Below, one piece after another: positions 33,171 to 42,062 of a DNA stretch of 64,000 nt. Positions within the stretch are counted from its first letter, which is position 1, and each line of letters starts with the position of its first letter. The position numbers and the translations under genes were made by a program. This DNA comes from BP-133 sp040756995 (GTDB lineage: Bacteria > Actinomycetota > Acidimicrobiia > IMCC26256 > BP-133), in contig JBFLYK010000036.1 of NCBI GenBank assembly GCA_040756995.1, positions 1 to 64,000 on the forward strand, in the 5' to 3' direction. The notes under the pieces are model-generated. The model was not told where the DNA came from, ran no database searches, and saw nothing but the letters and a program-made list of their open reading frames with translations.

Positions 33171-33483
33171 CCCCCTCGTGTTCCATCCCCATCTGCGGGA
33201 ATTGCGAGGTCACCCGCACGACGTCACCGTCGATCTCCGCCCGGCCGGCGTAGGACGCGAACGTGACGAGGATGTCCTCCACGGTGACGTCCTCGCCCAG
33301 CTCGTCCGACAGCTCCTCGGCATCGACGGTCAGCTCGCCAGCGGCCTCCAGGACCCAGTACGCCCCGCGATCCGTGACGGTGACCGCGGGGTTTGACCGG
33401 CGGACGAGGGCCACGATGCCATCGCCTTCGGCCGTCTTCATGAGCCCGATGCGGACGAAACCTTCTCCGTGCTCGACGGACAT
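33154..33483 (-). CDS. Monooxygenase coupling (effector) protein, MmoB/DmpM family
   Basis: A 109-aa cofactor-free effector protein. The MmoB/DmpM core is seen as RIGLMKTAEGDGIVALVRRS, DRGAYWVLEAAGEL and VEDILVTFASYAGRAEIDGD. Such proteins bind the hydroxylase and gate oxygen reactivity. The gene starts six bases after the beta-subunit stop and is last in the alpha-beta-coupling operon. No reductase gene follows; the candidate is at 25763. Confidence 0.9.
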   Translation of the reverse strand: MSVEHGEGFVRIGLMKTAEGDGIVALVRRSNPAVTVTDRGAYWVLEAAGELTVDAEELSDELGEDVTVEDILVTFASYAGRAEIDGDVVRVTSQFPQMGMEHEGARAGG

Positions 33484-33489
33484 GTCAGC

Positions 33490-34497
33490 TCATACCTCCG
33501 CCGGGACGCCGAGTCGCGTTCCGGCCAGCATCGAACGCCAGCTCTCCTCTACCGCCGCTCGGGCGCCGACGGCGTCGACCCCGACCCGGTCGGCGACCGG
33601 TGCCAGCGAGTCGATGACCCGGGCGAGCAGCGGATACCACTGCGTGATCCAGCCCTCGATGACCTGCCGGTTGTGGTCGCCAGCGGCGGTGTCAGTGAGC
33701 AGCAGCTCGGCGAAGGCGCTCATCGCCGTGATGTTCGTCTGGCGGTCGTTCTCCGCCTCGAGCAGGATCGCCGGCGTCGTCGTGTCATGGTGCGGCCCGG
33801 CGCCCGCCCACAGCAACTCGTTGAACAAGAAGCGGCCGACCAGCGGCTCGACCAGAAGGTTCGTGACCAGTGCGACCTCTCCCCAGTCGGGCGTGGCGTT
33901 AATCCGCTCGGCGAGCTCGCGGAGGCCCTGCAGCACCGGATTCTCCATCCACTGCTGGTGACGGTCGTCGGCACCCACGGGCACCCCGGCGGCGCCTAGG
34001 TCGTGGTGGTGAAAGACGATGTCCTGGGCGTGGCGCTCCTTGTCCGACGAGTTGAAGATGAAGGCGGTCATCAACATGTCGGAGAGGGCGATCCCGGCGG
34101 CGTGCATCAACGCCCGGGAGAGGCCGTGCTCGAAGAACGCTGTCGGGAGGTAGATATCGCCGATGACACCCTCAGCCCAGGCGGGAGCCATCCGTGTCAA
34201 CTGGCCCGACTGGCGGGCCGCCGCCATGGCGCGTTCGATGGCGCGTTCCTGCTCCGCCTGCCGCTTGACGTGGGTGCGCTGCCACCGCTGGGCAGGGTCT
34301 CGGAAGGCGTAGAAGTTCTCGGACCGCAGCGCCGTCGTGTCGGCCGGCCAGCCCGTCGACTTGGCCACCGGGTTGTCCATGGATGTTTCCAGCGGCAGGA
34401 CATAGAGGTTGAGCGCTTCGTACTCGGAGATCCGCCGACCCATGGGCTTGACGTAGAGGAATTCCCGGGGGCCGTCGAAGGGGCCTTTCTCGCTCAC
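33490..34497 (-). CDS. Soluble diiron monooxygenase, beta subunit
   Basis: A 335-aa hydroxylase beta subunit of the MmoY/PrmC type. Family features are SEYEALNLYVLPL, GWPADTTALRSENFYAFRDP, the EHGLSRALMHAAG segment and the SSDKERHAQDIVFHHHD region. GTG 34497 overlaps the alpha stop by four bases (GTGA), which fixes the start; the longer frame upstream is antisense noise. It has no metal site of its own and packs against alpha. Confidence 0.9.
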   Translation of the reverse strand: MSEKGPFDGPREFLYVKPMGRRISEYEALNLYVLPLETSMDNPVAKSTGWPADTTALRSENFYAFRDPAQRWQRTHVKRQAEQERAIERAMAAARQSGQLTRMAPAWAEGVIGDIYLPTAFFEHGLSRALMHAAGIALSDMLMTAFIFNSSDKERHAQDIVFHHHDLGAAGVPVGADDRHQQWMENPVLQGLRELAERINATPDWGEVALVTNLLVEPLVGRFLFNELLWAGAGPHHDTTTPAILLEAENDRQTNITAMSAFAELLLTDTAAGDHNRQVIEGWITQWYPLLARVIDSLAPVADRVGVDAVGARAAVEESWRSMLAGTRLGVPAEV

Positions 34498-36044
34498 CGG
34501 GCACCGGCTTTCTGGGCTTCCCCGTAGATCCGGGCGGGGTTTTCGATGGCGACGTCGTGCCGGCGGATGTCGTCGATCGTCCATAGGCGGTCCGGCTTGA
34601 TGTGGGGCTGGCCCAGGAGTGTCTTGCCGTCAGCCCGGAGGAGCCCTTGCTTCACGATGAACTCCTCCAGGCTCCACCCGTCGTGGGCGACGTAGAACGG
34701 GTCGTTGGGGAACTTCTCGGGGAAGAGTTCGAACGCCATCTGGCAGAAGAAGGAGCAGAAGGCGTGCCACGTGCCATCGACTTCGAGGAAGGACGCCTCT
34801 CCGCTAAAGGGGTCGGGCAGGTAGCACGGCGACTTGCAGACCTGGCAGATGGGGGGGAGCTTGCCGCTCGGCAGGAGCTCGAACGGCGCGACCCCGCTGG
34901 CCGGATCCACGGCTTCCCGGTACTTCTCCCAGAACTGGCCGTACGTCGAGTACCACCCGGGATACTTGCTCTCCAGCCATTCGAAGTCCCGCTCGGTGAG
35001 CGGGTCGAAGCGGTTGATGGCCATGGGCCACGTGCCGAAGTGGAAGACGGCGCTGGCATGGCCAGCGAGCCGGCTGTGGTCGCGGGAGAACTCCGCCGTA
35101 CCCGGCGGCTCGAGGCCGAACGGCTGCAGCCGGCCCATGTAGGCGCCCACGAAGTTCTCCCACACCCACTCGTCCCAGATCTCGGCGTAGGAGCGGGCCC
35201 GGTTCGTCGGCATGTAGTCGTAGAGCACGCCGAAGTACCCGTTCAGAAGCACGCTGAACTGGAGGAACGACCCATCGATCTCCGGCTGGAGGAGCGGCAG
35301 ATTGTCCGGTTCGCTCAGTACGGCGGCGAGACCGGCGTAGCCGTTGGCCATGTGCCGGGCCTCGTCCGACTGGATACTGAGGAAGACCGTCGGCGTGACG
35401 TGGTCGCCGTTGGCCGCCGCCAGCTCCGTCACCGCGATGAAGATCGGATTGGTGTAGGCCGTCTCCGCCATAGCCTGGAACGAGATGGCAACGGTCATCG
35501 GATCCTCGTTCCACAGCCCGTCGCTGAAGGAGTGCATCGGGCCGAAGATGGGAAGGTCACGGTCTCGCAGCTCGAAGCCACGGGCGAAGGCTTCCGGGTC
35601 CTCCCAGTGCTTGGCCCAGAACCGCTGCAGGTACGTCTGCTGGTTGAAGTGACGGACCTCGTCCATGACCTGCGCCATATACCCCGAGCGCAGCTCCGGG
35701 TTGTCGAGCGAGTCCATGCACACTCGGGCTCCCTGGAGGGCGCCCAACTCCAGTTGCGTGAGGAACGGCAGAATGAACTTGAGCGTCTCGATCCAGCCCC
35801 GGTCGGCCTTGTCGGGTTGTCCGACGCGGTTGAGGACGTCGGTGATCGACCCGTACATGCGGTCGTCCTTCTCCTCCTCCATAGCGGAGTACTGCCGGAT
35901 CAGGTGCCTGAAAGGGTCCTTGGTGTGCTTCGGCAGCTTGTACTTCGTCGGTCGCGGGTAGGCCACCTCGTGATACGTAGGCGTCCAGTCGAGTCCCTTG
36001 ACCCGATCGTGGACGCTGTTGAGTCGTGCGGCCGCAGGCCTCAT
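34494..36044 (-). CDS. Soluble diiron monooxygenase, alpha (catalytic) subunit
   Basis: A hydroxylase alpha subunit of the bacterial multicomponent monooxygenase family, 516 aa from ATG 36044 (a GGGGG run upstream; TTG 36089 would give 531). Diiron ligands are E99, E129-V-R-H132, E194 and E228-A-R-H231. Counted from the upstream TTG they read 114, 144, 147, 209, 243 and 246, the numbering of methane monooxygenase. MEEEKDDRMYG, DFEWLESKYPGWYSTYG and KTLLGQPHI are typical of PrmA/MimA (group 5/6) enzymes. Residues about 400-434 hold a Cys pair set (CQVCKSPC, FCSFFC) as in YHS-like tails of that group. The substrate may be a short alkane, ketone, phenol or an alkyl side chain. Confidence 0.92.
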   Translation of the reverse strand: MRPAAARLNSVHDRVKGLDWTPTYHEVAYPRPTKYKLPKHTKDPFRHLIRQYSAMEEEKDDRMYGSITDVLNRVGQPDKADRGWIETLKFILPFLTQLELGALQGARVCMDSLDNPELRSGYMAQVMDEVRHFNQQTYLQRFWAKHWEDPEAFARGFELRDRDLPIFGPMHSFSDGLWNEDPMTVAISFQAMAETAYTNPIFIAVTELAAANGDHVTPTVFLSIQSDEARHMANGYAGLAAVLSEPDNLPLLQPEIDGSFLQFSVLLNGYFGVLYDYMPTNRARSYAEIWDEWVWENFVGAYMGRLQPFGLEPPGTAEFSRDHSRLAGHASAVFHFGTWPMAINRFDPLTERDFEWLESKYPGWYSTYGQFWEKYREAVDPASGVAPFELLPSGKLPPICQVCKSPCYLPDPFSGEASFLEVDGTWHAFCSFFCQMAFELFPEKFPNDPFYVAHDGWSLEEFIVKQGLLRADGKTLLGQPHIKPDRLWTIDDIRRHDVAIENPARIYGEAQKAGAR

Positions 36045-36118
36045 CCGATCCCCCGGTCGATCGTGGAGGCTGGGAGCGGGCTTCAACAAGCACTGCGCAT
36101 GGCCCAGCCCAACGTCTA

Positions 36119-36138
36119 CTTAACTACTAGAAAGTTAG
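36119..36138. promoter_or_regulatory. Operator candidate between the monooxygenase and TetR genes
   Basis: Inverted repeat TAACT (36121-36125) and AGTTA (36133-36137), with a C-T-T and G extension similar to the other island palindromes. It sits in the 133-bp divergent region between the alpha-subunit ATG (36044) and the TetR ATG (36178). Divergent control of both by the TetR product is the simplest reading. The arms are imperfect towards the centre. Confidence 0.5.
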
Positions 36139-36177
36139 CAGAGTGGTGGTGGCCAAGCCAAGCGGCATGCGCGGCAT

Positions 36178-36867
36178 ATGCTCGCCGTCGCCGTGAGCGT
36201 CATCGACCAGAACCGCAGCCCGAAGCAATTGGCGCGCCGCGCCTTGATCATCGACGCCGCGGTCGAAACCCTGAAACGAGAGGGCATCGCCGGCTGCACG
36301 GTCCGCGCGATCGCAGCCGCCACGCCGTTTACGAAAGGGACGATCCACTACTACTTCAGCGACGTCCGCGAGATCGTGAACACCGCCTACTTGCGCCTGA
36401 CCGACGACTACGTCGCGCAGGTCGAGGCCATGGCTGCCGTGGCGGCCCGGCGCCCAGTGCCGGCGTTCTGGTGGGCTGTCGGCTCCTATGTGGAGGGTTT
36501 CCGGCACCACCGCCGGATGGGGCTGTTGTGGTTCGAGTACAGCTCTTGGGCGGTTCGTAACGGTTATGGGCACGGCGTGGCATCGTCGGTGCAGGCGGTG
36601 CGGTCGATGTTCGCCCGGCGGCTCGACGGGATCGCGGTCGACGCCGAGTGGTTGGCGGCCGCGCTGACCCGGTATCTCCTCGGGACCGTGCTGGAACTGT
36701 CCGTCTCCACGGTCGACAACCGAGCCGTGATGGCCCAGGTCGCCCGCATCTGCGGGCTTCGGCCGCCCCGACCGGAGCCGACCGTGGCGACGCACGCCAC
36801 GATATGCCCCGTCTGTCGCCCTGGTCACGCGTCCAGAGAAGTCTGGACAAGTGACCAGAAGTCATGA
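36178..36867 (+). CDS. TetR-family regulator divergent from the monooxygenase operon
   Basis: A 229-aa TetR-family protein. The helix-turn-helix is seen in RRALIIDAAVETLKREGIAG, CTVRAIAAATPFTKGTIHYY and FSDVREIV. The ligand domain (ALTRYLLGTVLELSVS) is followed by a Cys-containing tail (HATICPVCRPGH) not usual in TetR proteins, perhaps metal binding. Its divergence from the monooxygenase makes it the probable repressor of that operon and of the crotonase/dehydrogenase genes, which follow in the same direction. Confidence 0.88.
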   Translation: MLAVAVSVIDQNRSPKQLARRALIIDAAVETLKREGIAGCTVRAIAAATPFTKGTIHYYFSDVREIVNTAYLRLTDDYVAQVEAMAAVAARRPVPAFWWAVGSYVEGFRHHRRMGLLWFEYSSWAVRNGYGHGVASSVQAVRSMFARRLDGIAVDAEWLAAALTRYLLGTVLELSVSTVDNRAVMAQVARICGLRPPRPEPTVATHATICPVCRPGHASREVWTSDQKS

Positions 36868-36879
36868 CATCGTGGTGTT

Positions 36880-37650
36880 GTGATCGCCATCGAACGGGGC
36901 GGGGTGTCCGTGGTCACCATCGACCGCCCCGACGTCCTCAATGCCCTCGACATCCCCACACTGCTCGAGCTGGAAAAGGCCTTCGAGGCCCTCGAGGAGG
37001 ATTCGTCGGTCCGAGCCGTGATCGTCACCGGCGCAGGCGAACGGGCCTTCGTCGCCGGCGGCGACATCGCCGACCTCAACGCCCGCCGGGGTCTGGCGCA
37101 CTACCGGGAGTTCGCCGAGGTGATCCATCGGGTGCTCCGGCGGATCGAACGGTTCCCCAAGCCAACCGTCGCGGCCGTCCGGGGATATGCCCTCGGCGGA
37201 GGGGTCGAGCTGCTCCTGACCCTAGACGTGCGGGTCCTCGCTGAGGACGCCAAGCTCGGTCTGCCGGAGATCACCCTCGGTCTCTTCCCCGGCGCCGGGG
37301 GGACGCAGCGCCTGATCCGGCAGATGCCGCTGTGCCGGGCGAAGGAACTCATGTTCACCGGCGATCCGATCTCGGCCTCCGAGGCCGTCGCCCTCGGGCT
37401 CGCCAACCGGGTGGTGCCCTCGGCGGACCTCCTCGATGAGGCGCGGCGTCTCGCCGAGCGAATCGTCCGGCACTCGCCGCTCGTGCTATCCCTTTTGAAG
37501 AGGACGCTGAACGAGGGTGCCGAGATGGCGCCGTCGGCGGCGCTGGCCTACGAGCAGGCGATGATCGGATTGGTCTTCGACACCGACGACGCCCACGAAG
37601 GGTGCAGCGCCTTCCTGGAACGTCGGTCGCCCAGCTTCAAGGGAGCTTGA
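36880..37650 (+). CDS. Enoyl-CoA hydratase/crotonase
   Basis: A 256-aa crotonase-fold enoyl-CoA hydratase. The oxyanion-hole segment is VAGGDIADL. Both catalytic glutamates are kept, in GYALGGGVELLL and in PEITLGLFPGAGGTQR. GTG start 13 bp after the TetR stop, with no strong Shine-Dalgarno sequence. Followed within two bases by the acyl-CoA dehydrogenase, so these two form a beta-oxidation pair acting on pathway intermediates. Confidence 0.92.
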   Translation: MIAIERGGVSVVTIDRPDVLNALDIPTLLELEKAFEALEEDSSVRAVIVTGAGERAFVAGGDIADLNARRGLAHYREFAEVIHRVLRRIERFPKPTVAAVRGYALGGGVELLLTLDVRVLAEDAKLGLPEITLGLFPGAGGTQRLIRQMPLCRAKELMFTGDPISASEAVALGLANRVVPSADLLDEARRLAERIVRHSPLVLSLLKRTLNEGAEMAPSAALAYEQAMIGLVFDTDDAHEGCSAFLERRSPSFKGA

Positions 37651-37651
37651 C

Positions 37652-38833
37652 ATGACGACGGCCCAGGCCGCTCGAAGCGACGAGCGGGAGATGATCGTCG
37701 ATCTCGCCCGGAAGGTGGGCCAGCAGTTCGGGCTCGACTACTGGCGCCGGCAGGACCAACTCGAGGAGTTTCCCCGGGAAGCCTGGACGGAGATCTGCCG
37801 GGCCGGGCTGTGCGGGGTGGCGCTTCCGGAGGAGTACGGCGGTGCCGGGCTTGGCCTCGTCGAGATGGCCCTGATCGTGGAGGAGCTGGCCGCGGCGGGC
37901 GCCGGGGCGACCGTTGGGCAGCTGTTCATGATCAACCCCATCTTCGGGGGTGTGGCGGTCTCGCGCTACGGCCCGGAAGCAATGCGCCGGGCGGTGCTGC
38001 CGCGGCTCATCGCCGGTTCACTGACCTGCTGCATGGCCCTGACCGAACCCGACGCCGGTAGCAACACGCTCGAGATGCGCACCACCGCCCGGCCCGATGG
38101 CGATGGCTGGCGGCTCCGAGGCAACAAGATCTGGATCACTGCCGTTCCGGACGCCGACAAGATGCTTGTGGTCGCCCGCACGCAGCCGCTCGAGCAGGTC
38201 CAGCACCGCTCGCAGGGGATCTCGATGTTCCTGATCGACGTTGACCGCGACGGGCTCTCGCACGACGCCATCGACAAGGTCGGGACGCACACGCTGGCGG
38301 CCAGCAACGTGTACCTCGACGATGTCCCGGTCCATCGTGACGAGCTGGTCGGCAGCCTTCATGGCGGATGGGCCGAACTGCTCGACGTTCTCAACACGGA
38401 GCGGATCGTGACCACCGCGGCGCTTGTCGGTGCCGGGCGCCTCGCCGAACGGCTGGCTGTCGACTACGCCAAGGAACGGCGGGTATTCGGCTCGACGCCG
38501 ATCGCCGCCTACCAAGGTATCCAGTTCCCGCTGGCCCAGGCCCACGCCGAACTGGCCTGCGCCCGGCAGATGAACCTCCACGCCGCAGCGCTGTACGATG
38601 CCGGCCAACCCTACGGGACAGAGGCCAATCTGGCCAAGCTCGTGGCGGCGCAGGCGACCACCGCGGCGATCGACCGGGCCATGCAGACCATGGGGGGTAT
38701 GGGCTTCGCCCGGGACTCCCACATCGAGCGGCTGTGGCGGGACGCCAGGCTCTTCAAGTTCGCCCCGGTATCCGAGGAGATGATCCTCAACTACATCGCG
38801 GTGCACTGCCTCGGGATGCCCCGCAGCTACTAG
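37652..38833 (+). CDS. Acyl-CoA dehydrogenase
   Basis: A 393-aa FAD-dependent acyl-CoA dehydrogenase. Domains run in the usual order: N-terminal helices (YGGAGLGLVEMALIVEELAA), a beta domain (CCMALTEPDAGSNTLEM, LRGNKIWITAVPDAD), then the C-terminal helical bundle (ERRVFGSTPIAAYQGIQF and QTMGGMGFARDSHIERLWRD). The catalytic base region reads APVSEEMILNYI, with Glu in the PxSxEM variant found in many actinobacterial family members. The stop overlaps the Shine-Dalgarno sequence of the next gene. Confidence 0.93.
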   Translation: MTTAQAARSDEREMIVDLARKVGQQFGLDYWRRQDQLEEFPREAWTEICRAGLCGVALPEEYGGAGLGLVEMALIVEELAAAGAGATVGQLFMINPIFGGVAVSRYGPEAMRRAVLPRLIAGSLTCCMALTEPDAGSNTLEMRTTARPDGDGWRLRGNKIWITAVPDADKMLVVARTQPLEQVQHRSQGISMFLIDVDRDGLSHDAIDKVGTHTLAASNVYLDDVPVHRDELVGSLHGGWAELLDVLNTERIVTTAALVGAGRLAERLAVDYAKERRVFGSTPIAAYQGIQFPLAQAHAELACARQMNLHAAALYDAGQPYGTEANLAKLVAAQATTAAIDRAMQTMGGMGFARDSHIERLWRDARLFKFAPVSEEMILNYIAVHCLGMPRSY

Positions 38834-38841
38834 GAGACGCC

Positions 38842-40812
38842 GTGGCCACCCAACGCGACCTGGCGGACCAGCTTGAACGGTACCGCCGGATGCTGCGCAT
38901 CCGGCGGTTCGAGGAACGGGTGGCGGAGCTGTACCGCGACGGGCTCGTCCCCGGCTTCGTGCACCTCTCCGTCGGGCAGGAAGCGACCGCCGTCGGCGCC
39001 ACGTGGCCGCTCGGTCCGGACGATCTCATCACCTCGACACACCGGGGCCACGGCCACGTACTGGCCAAGGGCCTCGATGTGGAGCGCGCCTTCGCCGAGC
39101 TCATGGCCAAGGACAGCGGGACATGCCGGGGCCGAGGAGGATCCATGCACCTGGCCGACCCCCGGATCGGGATCCTTGGTGCCAACGGCATCGTGGCCGG
39201 TGGGCTCCCCATCGCCGCCGGCGCCGGCCTGGCCAGCCGCCTCCGGGGCGACGGGCGTGTCGTGGTGGCCTTCTTCGGCGACGGCGCCGTCGCCCAGGGG
39301 GCCTTCCACGAAGCAGCCAATCTCGCCGCCGTCTGGCAGCTCCCCGTGGTGTTCTGCTGCGAGAACAACCACTACGCCGAATTCAGCCTCGCCGACACGC
39401 AGCACCCGGCCCGGTTCGCCGAACGAGCCGCCGCCTACGGGATGCCCTATTACCACGCTGACGGCAACGACGTCGAGGACGTGACCGCCGTTGTGTCGGG
39501 ACTGGTTGACAAGCTGCGGGCCGGGGGCGGACCAGCCTTCGTCGAGAGCGAGACTCACCGGGTCCGTGGCCATTACGAGGGCGACCCGCAGAAGTACCGC
39601 CGGGTCTCCCTCGATGCCGACTGGGCGCAGCGGGACCCACTGACCGTGGCCCGCGGCCAGCTCCTCGACGAAGGCGTCGGCGAAGAGGCCGTCGCGGCGG
39701 TCGAGTGCGAGGTTGACGAGGAGATCGCCGGCGCCGAACGCCGGGCGATGGCCGGGAACCCACCCGACGACGCCGGCTTGTTCGATTTCGCGCTCGCTCC
39801 GCGGCCTCGCTTTCCGGAGCCGGCGTTGCCCGCCAGCGGCGAGGAGACCCGGTTTTCCCGGGCGATCCGCGCCGCCCTGGAACACGAGCTCGAGGCCGAC
39901 CCCACCGTCGTCGTCTTCGGCGTCGATGTGGGAGCGGGCGGCAACGTCTTCGGCCTCACCCGGGGGCTGCACGAACGCTGGCCCAACCGGGTTCTCGACA
40001 CCCCGATCTCCGAGGCCGCCGTGATCGGCGCCGGTGTTGGCGCGGCGATGGCCGGTCTCCGACCGGTCGTCGAGCTCATGTACCTCGACTTCATCGGGGT
40101 GTGTCTCGACCAGCTCCTCAACCAGGCGGCCAAACTTCGCTTCATGACCGGCGGCGGGGCGGATATCCCGATGGTCGTGCGCACCCAGTTCGGCGCCGGG
40201 AGGTCCTCGGGAAGCCAGCATTCGCAGAGCCTGGAGGCGATCCTGGCGCACATCCCCGGGCTCACGGTGGTGATGCCGTCCACGGTCGCCGACACCTACG
40301 GTCTGCTCCGGGCGGCCATCCGCGACCCCAATCCGGTCGTCTTCATCGAGCACCGTTTGCTCTACGAGAAGAAGGGCCTGATGCCCCCAGCCGATCACCT
40401 CGTACCGATCGGCTCCGCCCGGGTCGTCCGCCCAGGCCGCGACATCACCGTGGTGTCATGGTCCCGGATGGTCCACGAGTGCCTTGCCGCCGCCGATATC
40501 GTGGCCAAGGAGGGGATCGATACCGAACTCATCGATCTCAGGACGATCTCTCCGCTGGATCGGGCGACGGTTCTCGAGTCGGTCGGCAAGACGAACCGCC
40601 TGCTGATCGCGCACGAGGCCGTCACCGACTTCGGAGTCGGCGCAGAACTCGCGGCCCTGGCCGCGGACGAAGCCTTCTGGCTGCTCGACGCGCCCGTGCG
40701 CCGCGTTGGCGCGCCGTTCATCCCCGCCCCCTACGCCCCAAACCTCGAACGCCTCTGGCTGCCCAATGCCGAGCGTATCGCTGAGGAGATCCGCCGCCTC
40801 GCCAGGACCTGA
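38842..40812 (+). CDS. Fused E1 alpha-beta thiamine-dependent 2-oxoacid dehydrogenase
   Basis: A 656-aa protein combining E1 alpha (about residues 1-310) and E1 beta (about 330-656) of the acetoin/branched-chain 2-oxoacid dehydrogenase family. ThDP-binding residues are in FFGDGAVAQGAFHEAANLAA and the following ENNHYAEF. The beta half shows TPISEAAVIGAGVGAAMAG, MVVRTQFGAG and VTDFGVGAELAAL. GTG 38842 has AGGAG five bases upstream. No E2 or E3 gene is present in the window, so the acyl acceptor must come from elsewhere, or the enzyme uses a different acceptor. The fused form is common in actinobacterial side-chain catabolism clusters. Confidence 0.9.
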   Translation: MATQRDLADQLERYRRMLRIRRFEERVAELYRDGLVPGFVHLSVGQEATAVGATWPLGPDDLITSTHRGHGHVLAKGLDVERAFAELMAKDSGTCRGRGGSMHLADPRIGILGANGIVAGGLPIAAGAGLASRLRGDGRVVVAFFGDGAVAQGAFHEAANLAAVWQLPVVFCCENNHYAEFSLADTQHPARFAERAAAYGMPYYHADGNDVEDVTAVVSGLVDKLRAGGGPAFVESETHRVRGHYEGDPQKYRRVSLDADWAQRDPLTVARGQLLDEGVGEEAVAAVECEVDEEIAGAERRAMAGNPPDDAGLFDFALAPRPRFPEPALPASGEETRFSRAIRAALEHELEADPTVVVFGVDVGAGGNVFGLTRGLHERWPNRVLDTPISEAAVIGAGVGAAMAGLRPVVELMYLDFIGVCLDQLLNQAAKLRFMTGGGADIPMVVRTQFGAGRSSGSQHSQSLEAILAHIPGLTVVMPSTVADTYGLLRAAIRDPNPVVFIEHRLLYEKKGLMPPADHLVPIGSARVVRPGRDITVVSWSRMVHECLAAADIVAKEGIDTELIDLRTISPLDRATVLESVGKTNRLLIAHEAVTDFGVGAELAALAADEAFWLLDAPVRRVGAPFIPAPYAPNLERLWLPNAERIAEEIRRLART

Positions 40813-41196
40813 GTGAGGGCTCCAATTTCCGCCGACACCATCCAACGCCATGACAGCAACTCCTCGCCTGAAAACCACCTACCTCGTCGATAGGCGGACT
40901 GACTGGTGCCACCACGCCTTCAACGAGCACTGGACGACCGCGCCAGCAGCGCTCGCCCCACAACTGCCCCGGCTTCTGTCCTGTTCAATCAATCTGTCGT
41001 CATCCGAACAGAAAGGTCGTCCGCCGGGCGACGGTTCTGCGAAGCCCGAACTCGCCTCTTGGGAAGTGCCCAAAGCGGCCTGGGCGAGCCCAGCCGGCCA
41101 GGGCACAGCCGAAGATGGCGCTCGCTTCATCGCCCGGGCGGGGCAGGTCGTTGACGAACGCAGCGTCGTCGCCGGGCCGACTCCGCTCGAACACCG
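40813..41196. other. Intergenic region, no gene recognised
   Basis: A 384-bp gap between the E1 gene and an SDR. A 116-codon open frame at 40850-41200 has Arg/Ser/Pro-heavy composition and no family resemblance, so I do not call it. No promoter palindrome like those upstream was found. Confidence 0.5.
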
Positions 41197-41943
41197 ATGA
41201 GACTCGACGGCCAAGTCGTAGCGCTCACCGGGGCTGGAGGACTGCTGGGCCGTGCCCTCGCCACCCGCTTGGCTGCTGAAGGAGCGGCCGCGCTGCTTCT
41301 TGCCGACCGCGACTCAGCCGCGCTGCGCTCGACGCTCGACGGGTTCGACCACGGCGCGACGGCGGTCAGGAGCCTGGCGGTCGATGTCACCGTCGCCGGT
41401 GACGTTGATCGTCTCGTCGACCGGGCACTGACCGACCATGGTCGGCTTGACGTGATGATCAACAATGCCGGCGTCATCTCACGGAACGCTCGTATCCACA
41501 ACCTCACTGCGCAGGATTGGCGGGCGGTCTTTGACGTCAACTTGTTCGGGGTGCTGCATGGACTCCATAGTGCCCTACGTGTCATGCGTCCCCGCCGACA
41601 AGGATCGATCATCAACACTGCCTCGGTCGCTGGCCTGACCGCTTGGCCCTACGCGGCCCCCTACGGCGTGAGCAAAGCAGCGGTGATCCAACTCACCAAG
41701 GTCGCCGCGGTCGAATACGCCCGGGACAATATCCGGGTGAATTGTGTGTGCCCGGGGGTGTTCCCATCGAGCATGCACAAGGACTTGCCCGCCAGTGCCA
41801 TGGACGCCTTGGCGGCGCGTCACCCTCTCGGCCTTGGGTCGGCAGAGGACGTCGTAAGCGCCTTCATCTACCTAGCCTCCAGTGACTCCCGGTGGACCAC
41901 CGGGTCCGCGCTCATTGTGGACGGCGGCTATTCGGCCCCATGA
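41197..41943 (+). CDS. Short-chain dehydrogenase/reductase
   Basis: A 248-aa classical SDR with TGAGGLLG, LLLADRD, NNAG, INTASVAG for Ser and APYGVSKA for Tyr/Lys. The C-terminus has GSALIVDGGYSAP. It is the intact relative of the frameshifted remnant at 6239-6577, indicating an old duplication around the island. It probably oxidises or reduces a hydroxyl/keto intermediate. No ribosome-binding site stands out. Confidence 0.9.
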   Translation: MRLDGQVVALTGAGGLLGRALATRLAAEGAAALLLADRDSAALRSTLDGFDHGATAVRSLAVDVTVAGDVDRLVDRALTDHGRLDVMINNAGVISRNARIHNLTAQDWRAVFDVNLFGVLHGLHSALRVMRPRRQGSIINTASVAGLTAWPYAAPYGVSKAAVIQLTKVAAVEYARDNIRVNCVCPGVFPSSMHKDLPASAMDALAARHPLGLGSAEDVVSAFIYLASSDSRWTTGSALIVDGGYSAP

Positions 41944-42062
41944 TCGGGTTCTCCGCGGGTCCAGCGACCTCGGCCCGTCACACTCCCCGCGGCGGCGTCG
42001 GGATCGAAGCGGTCGGTGCGCCCCAGTTGCATAGCGGCTTCGTCGTAGGTCTGACGGCGACA

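Noticed and set aside
34602..36560. A 652-codon plus-strand open frame opposite the monooxygenase alpha subunit.
   Set aside because: The minus-strand product carries all six diiron ligands and family motifs; the plus-strand frame has no recognisable sequence.
40850..41200. A 116-codon ORF upstream of the 41197 SDR.
   Set aside because: Composition and lack of conserved motifs indicate a chance frame; the SDR start lies in its last codons.
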